This document shows positions 1 to 10,220 of a stretch of DNA of 64,000 nt, in pieces; position 1 is the stretch's first letter, and each line of letters begins with the position of its first letter. The notes under the pieces were generated by a model that was not told where the DNA came from, ran no database searches, and was given only the letters and a program-made list of their open reading frames with translations. Origin of the DNA: Bufo bufo. Lineage: Eukaryota; Chordata; Amphibia; Anura; Bufonidae. The translations under genes and the position numbers were made by a program. The stretch is from NCBI RefSeq assembly GCF_905171765.1, contig NC_053397.1, positions 117,672,378 to 117,736,377 of the forward strand, given 5' to 3'.

Positions 1-16
1 AGCTAGGACTGCTGCA

Positions 17-748
17 ATGCCACTGCCACAGAGGACCCCCAGAAATGGCAGATGGGTTAATGTAGGTTCTGGAAGTCTTAGAGTGGTGGATAGAAGACAT
101 GTCCCACAGTCGGTGGTTCTCCATAATTCATTTGCAGCACTCTCAGAATGTAAGGACAACATGGATATGGACTCAAGCACAGAGGGTGAGAAACCATCGA
201 CTCCTATGTCTAATGTATGCAACAAAAAAGATAAAGTGAAGTCTCAAAGGATGCAGCTGTTGCTGGGTGATTCAATCATAAGAAGTGTGGAGCTTAAAGA
301 AAATGGTTTTGTGAGATGTCTCCCTGGGGCTACTGCTAGAAGAGATAGAAGACGTATTATTAATATTGTTAAGCAAGCAAAGCAGGAAGGGGACGTGGAT
401 GTTCTTGTCCATCTAGGGACAAATGACCTGGCTTGCAATGAAGTGTCAGAGGTGAAAAAATCTTTTATCACACTTGGTAATGACGTACAGGATTTTGCAT
501 CCACCATTTCATTTTCTGAAGTTCTGCCTGTGCATAATGTTCAGAATGATAGGCAGAGGCGCATAAAGGAGTTCAACATATGGCTTGGTAAATGGTGTCA
601 AAAGCAAGGATTTGGCTTTGTTTCTCATGATAGCTCCACTTGGAATAGAAAGGAACTGTACAAAAAAGATGGTTTGCATCTTTCTCTCAAAGGAACAAAT
701 GTACTTAGTGAACAACTCCAAGAATTTGCGAAAGAGTATTTAAACTAG
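17..748 (+). CDS. CR1-like ORF1 with SGNH/GDSL esterase domain
   Basis: A 243-residue open frame. It carries the SGNH hydrolase blocks in order: GDS at residues 84-86 (block I), GTND at 134-137 (block III) and DGLHL near 218-222 with the catalytic Asp-His pair (block V). ORF1 proteins of the CR1 group are known to contain such an esterase domain and are thought to act in nucleic acid or membrane association during retrotransposition. The N-terminal 75 residues are polar and without a clear domain. The stop lies 17 bases before the first ORF2 methionine, the usual compact bicistronic arrangement. The start is uncertain because the upstream sequence is outside the window. No frameshift is seen. 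Confidence 0.82.
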   Translation: MPLPQRTPRNGRWVNVGSGSLRVVDRRHVPQSVVLHNSFAALSECKDNMDMDSSTEGEKPSTPMSNVCNKKDKVKSQRMQLLLGDSIIRSVELKENGFVRCLPGATARRDRRRIINIVKQAKQEGDVDVLVHLGTNDLACNEVSEVKKSFITLGNDVQDFASTISFSEVLPVHNVQNDRQRRIKEFNIWLGKWCQKQGFGFVSHDSSTWNRKELYKKDGLHLSLKGTNVLSEQLQEFAKEYLN

Positions 749-765
749 GAAGGGGGGGCAAAAGA

Positions 766-3611
766 GTGAAAATAAAAGAGTCCAATTGCCCCCCGAAACA
801 ATGCCAGAACAGGTCAGAAGCACAGAGGTTAAGAAATGATAAGCTCAGAGTCCTGTCTACAAATGCTCGCAGTTTAGGTAAAAAAATCAATGAACTTGGG
901 TCAATAATGGCATCTGAGAATGTAGATTTAGTGGCTGTTACGGAGACATGGTTTAATGAAAGAAATGACTGGGACATAACCATACCAGGGTACTCTTTAT
1001 ACAGAAGAGACAGAGAAGGCAAGAAAGGAGGAGGAGTGGCCCTGTATGTGAAAGATAGCATTAAATCTAACCTAATACAAGTTGGTGAGGCCAACATAGA
1101 GTCAGTTTGGGTTACGTTGCAGTTTGCTAACCATGCAGTAACTCGTGTAGGTGTGATATATAGACCACCTGGTCAAGTTAAAGAACTAGATGATCTACTA
1201 GTTGAAGAAATAGCTAAAATGACAATGAAAGGAGAAGTTATCATTATGGGAGATTTCAATCTTCCAGATATAAACTGGAAAACCAAAATAGCATGTTGTA
1301 CCAGGAGTACAGATATTCTAAATTCCCTACTGGGGTTATCTCTACAACAAGTGGTTGAGGAGCCAACCCGGAGGGAGGCCATTTTGGATTTGGTATTCAC
1401 AAACGGGGATTCGGTATATGATGTCATTGTAGGCGAAACCTTGGGATCTAGTGATCACCAGTCAGTGTGGTTTAATATAAGAACTGTGAAAGAGTCCCAC
1501 CACACAAAAACAAAAGTTTTAGATTTTAGAAAAACAGACTTTTCAAAAATGAAATTAGTCATAAATGAGTCCTTATCAGACTGGAACGGATTACATGGAG
1601 TCCAGGAGAAATGGGACTACTTAAAAGGTGCATTATTGAAGGCAACAGAAAATTGCATTAGACTTGTCAGTAAAAGCAAAAAAAGGAGGAGACCAATGTG
1701 GTACTCAGCAGAAGTGGCCCAAATCATTAAAAATAAAAAGCTAGCATTTTGTAATTATAAAAAAACCCAGAGCAATGAAGATAAGGAAATCTACAAGATT
1801 AGGCAGAGAGAGGCCAAGCAAGTTATAAGAACTTCTAAAGCGCAGGCAGAAGAAAAACTAGCTCAGTCTATGAAAAAAGGGGATAAGACATTCTTCAGAT
1901 ATATAAATGAAAAAAGGAAATTAAAACAAGGAATAACTAAATTAAAAACAAAGGACGGAAAGTATGTAGAAGAGAATAAAGGGCTAGCCGACTGCCTTAA
2001 TGAATACTTCTGTTCAGTTTTTACAAAAGAAAAAGGAGAAGGACCTCCACTAGAAAGAATGACTATTAAATCGTTTGATGCATGTATCTTTACAGAGGAA
2101 GATGTTCTAAGTTTGCTGTCTAAGCTGAAGACGGATAAGTCACAGGGGTCTGATGAGATACACCCAAAATTATTAAAAGAGCTTAGTGGTGAGCTGGCAA
2201 AACCGTTAACAGATTTATTTAACCAATCATTAGTAACAGGAGTCGTCCCGGAAGATTGGAAATTGGCAAATGTCGTGCCCATTCACAAGAAAGGTAGTAG
2301 GGAGGAATCGAGCAACTATAGACCAGTGAGTCTGACATCAATAGTAGGCAAATTAATGGAAACCCTATTAAAGGATAGGATTGTGGAACATCTAAAATCC
2401 CATGGATTGCAAGATGAAAAACAACATGGGTTTACTTCAGGGAGATCATGTCAAACAAATCTTATAGATTTTTTTGACTGGGTGAATAAAATAATAGACG
2501 GTGGAGGTGCAGTAGACATCGCATATCTAGATTTTAGTAAGGCTTTTGACACTGTCCCACATAGAAGACTTATCAATAAACTGCAGTCATTGAGCATGGA
2601 CTCCCATATTGTTGAGTGGATTAGGCAGTGGCTGAGTGACAGACAACAGAGGGTTGTAGTCAATGGAGAACATTCAAAACAAGGTAATGTTACCAGTGGG
2701 GTTTGTTGGGCATTTTGGTTCCACAGGGATCTGTACTGGGACCGATTTTGTTTAATATCTTCATAAGTGATATTGCAAAAGGCCTCGCTGGTAAGGTTTG
2801 TCTTTTTGCTGATGACACAAAGATATGTAACAGGGTTGATGTTCCTGGAGGGAAACGCCAAATGGAAAAGGATTTAGGAAAACTAGAAGAATGGTCAGAA
2901 CTCTGGAAACTGAAATTTAATGTGGATAAGTGCAAGATAATGCACCTGGGGCGTAAAAACCCAAGGGCAGAATATAGAATATTTGACACAGTCCTGACCT
3001 CAGTATCTGAGGAAAGGGATTTAGGAGTAATTATTTCAGAAGACTTAAAGGTGGGAAGACAATGTAATAGAGCAGCACGAAATGCCAGCAGAATGCTTGG
3101 ATGTATAGGGAGAGGTATAAGCAGTAGAAAGAGTGAAGTGCTTATGCCGCTGTACAGAACACTGGTGAGACCTCACTTGGAGTATTGTGCGCAGTACTGG
3201 AGGCCATATCTCCAGAAGGATATAGATACTCTAGAGAGAGTTCAGAGAAGAGCTACTAAACTAGTACATGGATTGCAGGATAAAACTTACCAGGAAAGGT
3301 TAAAGGACCTTAATATGTATAGCTTGGAAGAAAGAAGAGACAGAGGGGATATGATAGAAACTTTTAAATACATAAAGGGAATCAACTCGGTAAAGGAAGA
3401 GAGCATATTTAAAAGAAGAAAAACTACCACAAGAGGACACAGTTTTAAATTAGAGGGGCAAAGGTTTAAAAGTAATATAAGGAAGTATTACTTTACTGAG
3501 AGAGTAGTGGATGCATGGAATAGCCTTCCTGCAGAAGTGGTAGCTGCAAATACAGTGAAGGGGTTTAAGCATGCATGGGATAGGCATAAGGCCATCCTTC
3601 ATATAAGATAG
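766..3611 (+). pseudogene. CR1-like ORF2 (endonuclease-reverse transcriptase), frameshifted
   Basis: The first frame (766-2766) encodes an apurinic-type endonuclease: TNARSL, VTETWF, GDFNLPDI and SSDHQ motifs in its first ~250 residues. It then runs into reverse transcriptase through YRPVSLTS and YLDFSKAFDTVPH. The second frame (2703-3611) resumes at PQGSVLGPILFNIF, then FADDT with the catalytic Asp pair, the thumb region, and a C-terminal stretch with RPHLEYC and DAWNSLP typical of these LINEs. The two frames are separated by about 17 extra bases at 2704-2720; removing them would restore the usual GVPQGS motif. That single lesion makes this copy non-autonomous. Expected full length is about 940 residues. 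Confidence 0.88.
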
Positions 3612-3684
3612 GGCCGGGGGCTATCCATAGTATTCAGTATATTGGGCAGACTAGATGGGCCAAATGGTTCTTATCTGCCGACAC

Positions 3685-3708
3685 ATTCTATGTTTCTATG
3701 TTTCTATG
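3685..3708 (+). repeat. CR1-type 3' octamer tail
   Basis: Three consecutive 8-bp units (ATTCTATG, TTTCTATG, TTTCTATG) follow the short 3' UTR of the LINE. CR1-group elements end in short tandem repeats of this kind rather than poly(A). It marks the exact 3' end of the element. Confidence 0.85.
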
Positions 3709-5680
3709 ATGTCGGTGCCCGTCCCTCGGTACGCAGACCTCAGCCGCCACTATTTTTCAGCGTGTGCCGTGCCCGCCTTACACCAGCATGTTTCCCAGAA
3801 CATCACCCGTGCCCTGACCAACGCAGTTACTGGGAAGGTCCAGTTAACCACGGACACATGGACAAGTGCTGGTGGTCAGGAATGCTACATTGCCCTGACC
3901 GCATACTGGGTGAATGTGGTGGAGGCCGGGAGTGAGTCGTACCCTGGGATGGCACAGGTGCTACCCACGCCAAGGATTGCGGGCCCTACGTCCATCAGGG
4001 TCTCCGCCAGCAGCTATGTTACTGTCTCCAACCCCCACTTCTCCTCCTCCATCTCTTCCTCCTCCACTTCCACCTCCAGCACCAGTCAGCCATCAGTCGC
4101 TAGCTGGAAGCAGTGTAGCACTGCTGTGGGTAAGTGTCAACAGGCGGTGCTGAAGCTGATCTGCTTAGGGGACAAGCAGCACACCGCTGCAGAGCTTTGG
4201 CAGGGTATAAGAGACATGGTTGTGTCTGGCAATGGCCGTAACTTGGTGGCGGCTTTGGAGCTCGGCAACCTGACACACATCCCATGCCTAGCCCACGTCT
4301 TTAACTTAGTGGTTCAGCTGTTTATCAAAACATACCCTAATTTGCCAGAGCTACTAGTGAAGGCACGCCGTGTGTGTGCCCATTTCCTCAAGTCGTCCAC
4401 AGCTTCAGCCAGTCTGTCAACGCTGCAGCAGCACTTGCAGCTTCCAGCTCACCAACTGTTGTGCGACGTGAGCACGCACTGGAACTTTACGTTCTACACA
4501 TTGGCCAGGCTTTGTGAGCAGCAGAGGGCATTTGTGGAATACCAGCTGCAACATGGTCGTCGCCTTTCGAGTCAACTGCCACTATTCACAAGCGAGGAGT
4601 GAGCATTGATGACAGACCTGTGTGAGGTTTTAAAATACTTTGATGAATCCACATAGATGGTTAGTGGCGATAACACTATTATCAGCGTAACCATCCCACA
4701 ACTGTGTCTACTCAAAGGATCGCTGCTCACAATTAAGGACAACGCTCTGAATGTGGCAGATGAGGAAATGGGGGGAGGACATCACACAGGGTGATACCCA
4801 GACCACCCACAGTTCGTCTTCTCAGTGCGAATTGGACCATGAAGAGGAAGAGGAGGAGGATCTGGAGACAGTTGCCTCTGCTACAGAGGGTAGTACCCAT
4901 GGAACTTTAATTCCATCTGTTCAGAGTGAATGGGCAGAAGAGGAGGAGGTGGAGGAAGAGGAGATGGAGAGTCATCCTGATGTCGACATCGACGTCTTGC
5001 CTGTTGGCTGAATTCATGTTAGACTGCCTTTCCCGCGACCCTCGCGTTATACGCATTTTAGATAACACAGATTACTGGGTGTTTACCCTCCTCAACCCCC
5101 GCTACAAATAGAACTTCTAATCTCTCATTCCTGTGGTGGAGAGGATGTAAAATGGTGCAATACCAGAAGGCACTTGTTGAGAGATTTCTCCGTAGTTTTC
5201 CATCTGACAACGCTGGCGGCAGAGTCTGTACTTCCTTAGGCAACCGGGAAAGGGAGACAAGGGGAACACACAGCAGTTCCAACAAAGCCAGGACAGCACT
5301 CTCTGAGGCATGGGACACTTTCATTACACCCCGCCAGCAACCTCACCCTGAAGCGCGGCCTAGTGGTACAAGGAGGGAACATTTTTGGAAGATGGTGAAG
5401 GAATACATAGCAGACCGTGTCAGCTTCCTAAATGATCCCTCAGTGCCTTACAACTACTGGGTGTCCAAGCTGGACACGTGGCACAAACTTGCACTCTTTA
5501 CGCCTTGGATGTGCTGGCCTGCCGCCAGGGTTTTGTCTAAGCGTGTATTTAGTGCTGCTGGTGGCATCATAACTGATAAGCGTATCCACTTGTCCACTGG
5601 CAATGCTGACAGGTTGACTAAAAATAAACAAGGCCTGGATTGCCCCAGATTTCTCAACTCCACCAGAGAGCTGATCTGAG
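3709..5680 (+). pseudogene. hAT-superfamily transposase (ZBED-like), decayed, 5' part missing
   Basis: The coding remnant starts immediately after the LINE tail. The first segment (to 4602) contains TTDTWTS, the first catalytic Asp region of hAT transposases, and later a conserved block with HIPCLAHVFNLVV. After a TGA near 4600 the same frame continues for about 150 bases with another in-frame stop, then an acidic Glu-rich stretch (4840-5010). The final open segment (5152-5679) is the hAT C-terminal dimerisation domain, with PAARVLSKRVFSAAGG and ITDKRIHLS. The BED zinc finger and N terminus are absent, either lost or left on the far side of the LINE. Several stops show that it is non-functional. 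No terminal inverted repeat was identified. Confidence 0.85.
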
Positions 5681-5894
5681 GATGAACATAAAGACAATTT
5701 CAATCTATCATTTATAATGTACTCAGTCTACTGTAGTGTATTCCCATGCACCTTTTCCACCACAAAAAGAGTGTATGGTTGAATCTTGTTTTCTACTCTT
5801 CCTCCTCTTCCTCTAAAAACTAAAAACACTATACTGTATTATGAATAATAAAATATTTATTACACAATAGCAAGTATACAGTCTAATAATACGC

Positions 5895-5952
5895 TATATC
5901 TATATATATATTTATAGATCAACGGTTAGATATATATATATATATACATATA
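5895..5952. repeat. TA-rich microsatellite
   Basis: Two runs of TA dinucleotides separated by about 15 bases of unique sequence. The flanks from 5690 to 6160 are AT-rich and contain no recognisable gene. Confidence 0.75.
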
Positions 5953-6164
5953 GACGCACACACCACAGTACAGTAATAGCACTACAATAAACACAATACA
6001 AACCTAACTACACTACACAATACACAGTACAATATAATACAAAATTCCACCCCACAAACTAGCTATATAATACACTCCCACATACATAAATACCAGCAAC
6101 CCACCCACCTGGCTATACACTGTCCGTATGGGGATAAACACAATTATGGTACTGCAATGGTTCC

Positions 6165-6460
6165 AATGCAAACAAGAGACATTTACAAAGGGTTAATGGT
6201 CAGGGTTCAGGGAAAAGGTTAGCCCAGGGTTGGTGGGTTAACATAGGGACCCTAGGGGTATACAGGGAGTGGCACACCAAGGGTTAACCCAAGAGTGAAG
6301 AGTTAACACAGGTTCAGGGCTGGTACAGGGGTTCAGCAGGGAATGCAGGGCAGGGGAATATCAGGGTAAATATGAAGCAGGGGTACAGGGCAGCAGGGCA
6401 ATGCAGGGTTAATATGGCTGGGCTGTGAGCTGGATTACATCACCTTCAGACCGTGTTCAC
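6165..6460. repeat. Degenerate GGGTTAA / CAGGG-rich low-complexity stretch
   Basis: About 300 bases built from irregularly spaced short motifs such as GGGTTAA, CAGGG and GGTTCAGGG. There is no regular period, so it is cryptically simple DNA rather than a clean satellite. It does not match the telomere hexamer as a run. No gene is visible. Confidence 0.5.
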
Positions 6461-6762
6461 ACCACAGTTAGCGTAGTGGTAGGAACCCTTGCCATGCTGA
6501 GTGACCGTGACGTGGTGCATGATGGGCTCCGATATTTTCCTGACAGGAATATATTGGCAAAAGTCTCAGCTTTTAATATCTGCTTGTATGACCAGCTAGT
6601 ATAGTCAGTGGCATATCCGTTTGGTGCATTTTCTTCAGTGATTTATATAATTGTATTTTCATCCGCACAATGCTCTGGTCTGTGTAGGATGCTTTTGTGG
6701 TGCATGTGGACCGCGCTGGCATCCTCCTTTGTACACATTAATTGCTCGGGATGGTCGTTTGC

Positions 6763-6950
6763 TGTGGTCCACATGCGGTGGGACTGCTCCCCCAATGAGA
6801 AACACGCTACAGTGTTTGGAGTTTGAGCAGCTCCCCCATATTTGCCACGATATTTCTGTGGTTCACATGCGGTGGGACTGCTCGCCCAATGAGAAACACG
6901 CTACAGTGTTTGGGGTTTGAGCAGTTCCCCCATATTGGCCACTGCAATTC
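6763..6950. repeat. 94-bp direct tandem duplication
   Basis: Two adjacent copies of about 94 bp (6763-6856 and 6857-6950). They share blocks such as CACATGCGGTGGGACTGCTC and AATGAGAAACACGCTACAGT with a handful of differences. The duplicated segment is not coding as far as I can tell. It probably lies inside an unidentified repeat element. Confidence 0.8.
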
Positions 6951-7720
6951 TGTGATTTTGTTTAATATGGCTGGGCAGGGGAATAGCAGGGGTAAAGGAG
7001 GAGGTAGGGTAGGGAAAGCGATACTTAGCCAGCTGCAGGCACTCTTCAGCTGCTCCGTCCATTCTGCTTTCTCCTCTGGGCTGCTCGGGTTTCAACTCCT
7101 CTGGACTCAGCCCCCTCCACCTCTCTCCTGAGCGCTGCCAGCCTCTTCCTCCTTCCTGTCTGGGGCTGGGATGGTCAGGTATGTGCAGGGCTGTGTGGGC
7201 TGAGCGCTGCCTGCGCTCTCTTTTAGTGTGGGGGGGTGGTCTTCCACTTCTGAGCGCTGCACGCGCTCTCTTGGCTATAGGGGGAGATAAACTCTCCTGA
7301 GCTCAGTGCCGCTGCAGTATTTAAACCCTGCGGCGCTCGCTACCGTTTTCCCGCATTGCAGGCATGCACATGCATGCTGCAGGCAAGGACACGTGGGCTG
7401 GCGCGGCAATATGACGGTGCCGCACCAGCCCGCGCCTTCCGGACGGGGATCTCTTTGATCCTCCTGGCTGTGAAGCATCTGCATATCCCAGGTTCTATAA
7501 TTACAGCACCGGGGATATGCAACAATATTTGTTCCCCTATCTCTCTTATGTTAACTATCTCCAGCCCTGCTGGGGATGTTTAACAAAAGGCACCAGATCT
7601 ATTGATCCCTTGCCTTTTGAAGTCGCAGTGACTGCGGGCATATTGGCCACATTTAAGCAGCACAGTCAGACAGTGTGCACTGGGTGCAATTCCTCCTGGA
7701 GGCTGGCTTCTCCTCCACAA
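6951..7720. other. GC-rich intergenic or repeat sequence without a recognised gene
   Basis: This stretch is richer in GC and CpG than its surroundings. It repeats GAGCGCTGC-type motifs near 7110-7260 and has a stem-loop around 7480-7520 (GCATATCCC pairing with GGGGATATGC). No family or open frame was recognised. It may be the interior of an unassigned element. Confidence 0.4.
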
Positions 7721-7943
7721 GGTATACTTTCCAAAAAATGAGGCAGCACTTCCAGATTTTCGTGAAAGGGTGAAGACCCCAAATTTTAATTCCCCAGCAA
7801 CGTTTTGGCCTACTCAATGAGGCCTTTGTCAAGCCTTGACAAAGGCCTCATTGAGTAGGCCAAAACGTTGCTGGGGAATAATTAAAATTTGGGGTCTTCA
7901 CACTTTCACGAAAATCTGGAAGTGCTGCCTTGTTTTTTGGAAA

Positions 7944-7947
<4 letters not shown>
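7721..7947. repeat. Near-perfect palindrome of a Penelope-type terminal repeat
   Basis: Two inverted arms of about 110 bp meet at 7834 with a one-base centre. Each arm contains CTTGACAAAGGCCT, a loop, then AGGCCAAAACGTTGC, and ends near a GGAAAGTATA motif. This resembles the terminal repeats (pLTRs) of Penelope-like elements, where a stem capped by a (G/A)AAACGTTGC motif recurs. Arms differ at only a few positions. It abuts a (TA)n tract on the right. Confidence 0.72.

Positions 7948-7980
<33 letters not shown>
7947..7980. repeat. (TA)n microsatellite between two PLE sequences
   Basis: A run of about 16 TA dinucleotides lies exactly between the palindromic terminal repeat and the left end of the next PLE. 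A similar tract lies shortly beyond the other end of that element. Confidence 0.9.
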
Positions 7981-7981
<1 letters not shown>

Positions 7982-8033
7982 CATCAAAAGTATGAGGCAG
8001 CACTCCAAATAAGGGGAAAAAATGGTGGATCTC

Positions 8034-8691
8034 AATACCATTTATATCTACGTATTCTGAACAGAGTGCTAGAATTGCTTGTATTATCGGCAAACATTGG
8101 TCCATACTTAAAAGTAACCTTTCCCATGTTACAGCATTGACGGTGCCGCCCCTGCTTTCCTATAGGCGTTCCACCAATTTTCGTGATAAATTGGTTCGGG
8201 CAGACATCCCAGCCAAAGGTCTGCTACAAACCCATATTAGCTCTCGGAGGAGGGGTTCTTATCCTTGTCTTGGATGTGTGAACTGTTCATTCATGATCAA
8301 GGGGGAGAGGTTCACTCACCCAGTCACGGAGAGCCAGTATGAGATTGGTCACTTTCTAACATGCAGCAGCTCATATGTTGTTTACGTGCTCTCCTGTCCC
8401 TGTGGTCTCCTTTATGTTGGGGAGACCACTTGTGACATGAAGACACGTTTAAACAATCACAGGTTCTCAATTAGACAAAAAAGAAAAGATCTGCCAGTCC
8501 CTAAACACTTTGTGGAGGCCAATCATAAGGAGAGGGACCTTAAATTTATGATAGTGGATCAAATCACCCCGTCCAGAAGGGGAAGTGATAGGACACTGGC
8601 TCTCAAACAGAGAGAGCTTAGATGGATCCATCGCCTCAATACTTTGAGACCTGGTGGTCTCAATGTTGATTTTAAGTGGAGTGTGATATAA
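8034..8691 (+). pseudogene. PLE C-terminal GIY-YIG endonuclease fragment
   Basis: An open frame without its own start, reading from about 8038 to a stop at 8691. It matches the C-terminal third of Penelope-like proteins: a linker, a Cys pair (CLGCVNC), and then the GIY-YIG nuclease with YVVYVLSCPC and LLYVGETT, a conserved Arg in the following helix, and the terminal RELRWIHRLNTL block. The reverse transcriptase is missing, as expected for 5' truncation during target-primed insertion. The GIY-YIG domain of active PLEs cuts the target DNA. Here it cannot act without the polymerase. Confidence 0.85.
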
Positions 8692-10033
8692 GATGGGGCT
8701 GTCCATCGGCCCATTATTGACCCTCTCCTGGTCGTGCCCTGGGATATGTGAATTCGATTGGTGTCATTTATTATTATATAACTGACTTGGATTACTGTAT
8801 TTACAGTCTTCCTATATTCACTGTTCTAAACAATATATTTCTGTTTTCTTTCTCTAGATTTATGTCATTTATGCTCTAATGGCGTTGTTTATGGATGGTG
8901 GGCGCAATTTTCTACGTTCCTCCGTTGAGAATTTGGTGATGGGGGAGATCCATGGGGCGCTAAAGTATTCGTTACATTATACATCATGTGGGTTAACTGT
9001 ATGGGGTTGTTTGTTTCATGAGTGGTGGTTTCTCTAATTGTCTCACTCTATAGATCCAGGGGACGATTTTTGGGTTTGGGGTTCACGGGCATTGACGTGT
9101 CCTTGACCCTTTACCCTTCATGGACCTGTGGTCGTGTCGTGAGAATGACTGGACCGCTGGCTCTTGTTCCCCTGCTCTATATTAGTATGGCACAGACCTT
9201 GAAGGTGTTTCTTCTCAGTGCCGATATACTTACCACGTTCACTCTACTCTCTAAACCTGGATACAGTTGCCGTATGGGGGTGTTCATATGCTCCCGTTTG
9301 TTTGTCTCTCTGATTCTTTTGGTTTTTCAGAATTTTCTGATTATGTGCCCCTTGTTTTCTCTCCCGTCTCCTCTTGTTCTTATCTGGCTGCGCCGTCCCA
9401 TTTTTCAAGCAGGGGCTTGTCGCTGCCTGCGGTGTTTGGCTTGCGGTTGCTATGGTAACGACGCCGGTGGTGCCGACGTCGTTGCCTGGCGACGCTTGCC
9501 TCGCGTCTCCTGCGTGACTTGGCCCACATGACTGTCTGGTTGGTCATGTGCCTGTTCACGTGTCCGCTGACGTCGTTGCAGGGCTGTGTCTGTGTGGTGT
9601 GACGTTGCTTGGATCTTGGGCATGCGCAGTCTGATTGTGAGGACGCAGACTCTTGGCGCCCTTGTTCATGCACCGCCGTGTGAGTTTTTAACTTTATCTG
9701 ATTATGATCACTTTGAATATTGATACACAGGTGATATCGCATTATAATCATGTGTCCTATTGTCACTAATTAATGCACTAGTATGTTTGTATTATGATGA
9801 TTAATTTTCTATATGATGTATTATATCATGTGAAACACAATTGATGTAACCTTCACAATTTTGATATGTTTATTATATTCTATATATGTTTTTATCTTTG
9901 ACATATTTTTAATTGAATTATTGTCACTTCATTTTGTGCTATGCATTGTGGGTATATATACCCTGATATGACACTATGTTGTATGCTTGAGAAAGACCGC
10001 ATTGAGCGGTTGAAACGTTGCAGAGGGGAATAA
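8692..10033. other. PLE 3' untranslated region, no gene
   Basis: AT-rich at both ends with a CpG-rich middle (about 9390-9660). Short open frames here do not resemble any family. The sequence lies between the endonuclease fragment and the right inverted end of the same element and is best read as its 3' UTR. Confidence 0.5.
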
Positions 10034-10171
10034 AGATCCACCATTTTTTCACCTTATTTGGAGTGCTGCCTCATCCTTTTGATGCTATACCTGTAGCCGT
10101 TTGAGCCTGCGGCTGTGAGGATTACTTGCACCCATTACATCGGTCTTGTGCTGCTGTGACCTGTTTTTGTT

Positions 10172-10174
<3 letters not shown>

Positions 10175-10210
<36 letters not shown>

Positions 10211-10220
10211 TATATATATA
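10175..10220. repeat. (TA)n microsatellite
   Basis: TA dinucleotide tract interrupted once by an ACAGA motif. A Tc1 transposon has inserted at its right edge, using one TA as target. Confidence 0.88.

Larger units (their letters stand above)
1..3708 (+). mobile_element. CR1-like LINE, 3' complete, 5' end outside or truncated
   Basis: A non-LTR retrotransposon in the order ORF1 (esterase), ORF2 (endonuclease plus reverse transcriptase), short 3' UTR, short-repeat tail. The tail at 3685-3708 is three copies of an 8-bp unit, ATTCTATG then TTTCTATG twice, which is the kind of tail known for the CR1 group. The element ends inside a hAT transposase frame that starts at once at 3709, so it appears to have landed in an older hAT copy. 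The 5' end is not resolved because the window opens just before ORF1. Both frames are largely open, so the copy is fairly young, but ORF2 is broken at about 2704. Confidence 0.88.
7981..10085 (+). mobile_element. Penelope-like element, 5'-truncated, with 52-bp inverted ends
   Basis: Bounded by inverted repeats at 7981-8032 and 10034-10085 that mirror each other (GCATCAAAAG at one end, CTTTTGATGC at the other). The coding remnant begins right after the left repeat and encodes only the last part of a PLE protein. Near the right end (about 9988-10023) a stem with GAAACGTTGC resembles the hammerhead-like motif of PLE terminal repeats. The 3' part (8692-10033) contains no open frame I can assign. 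Both sides are close to (TA)n tracts. Confidence 0.78.

Noticed and set aside
6165..6460. Possible interstitial telomere because of GGGTTAA motifs
   Set aside because: No run of the TTAGGG hexamer; the motifs are irregular and mixed with CAGGG.
9022..9531. 169-codon frame with hydrophobic stretches
   Set aside because: Lies in the 3' UTR of a PLE, shows no family motif, and overlaps a CpG-rich repeat-like segment.
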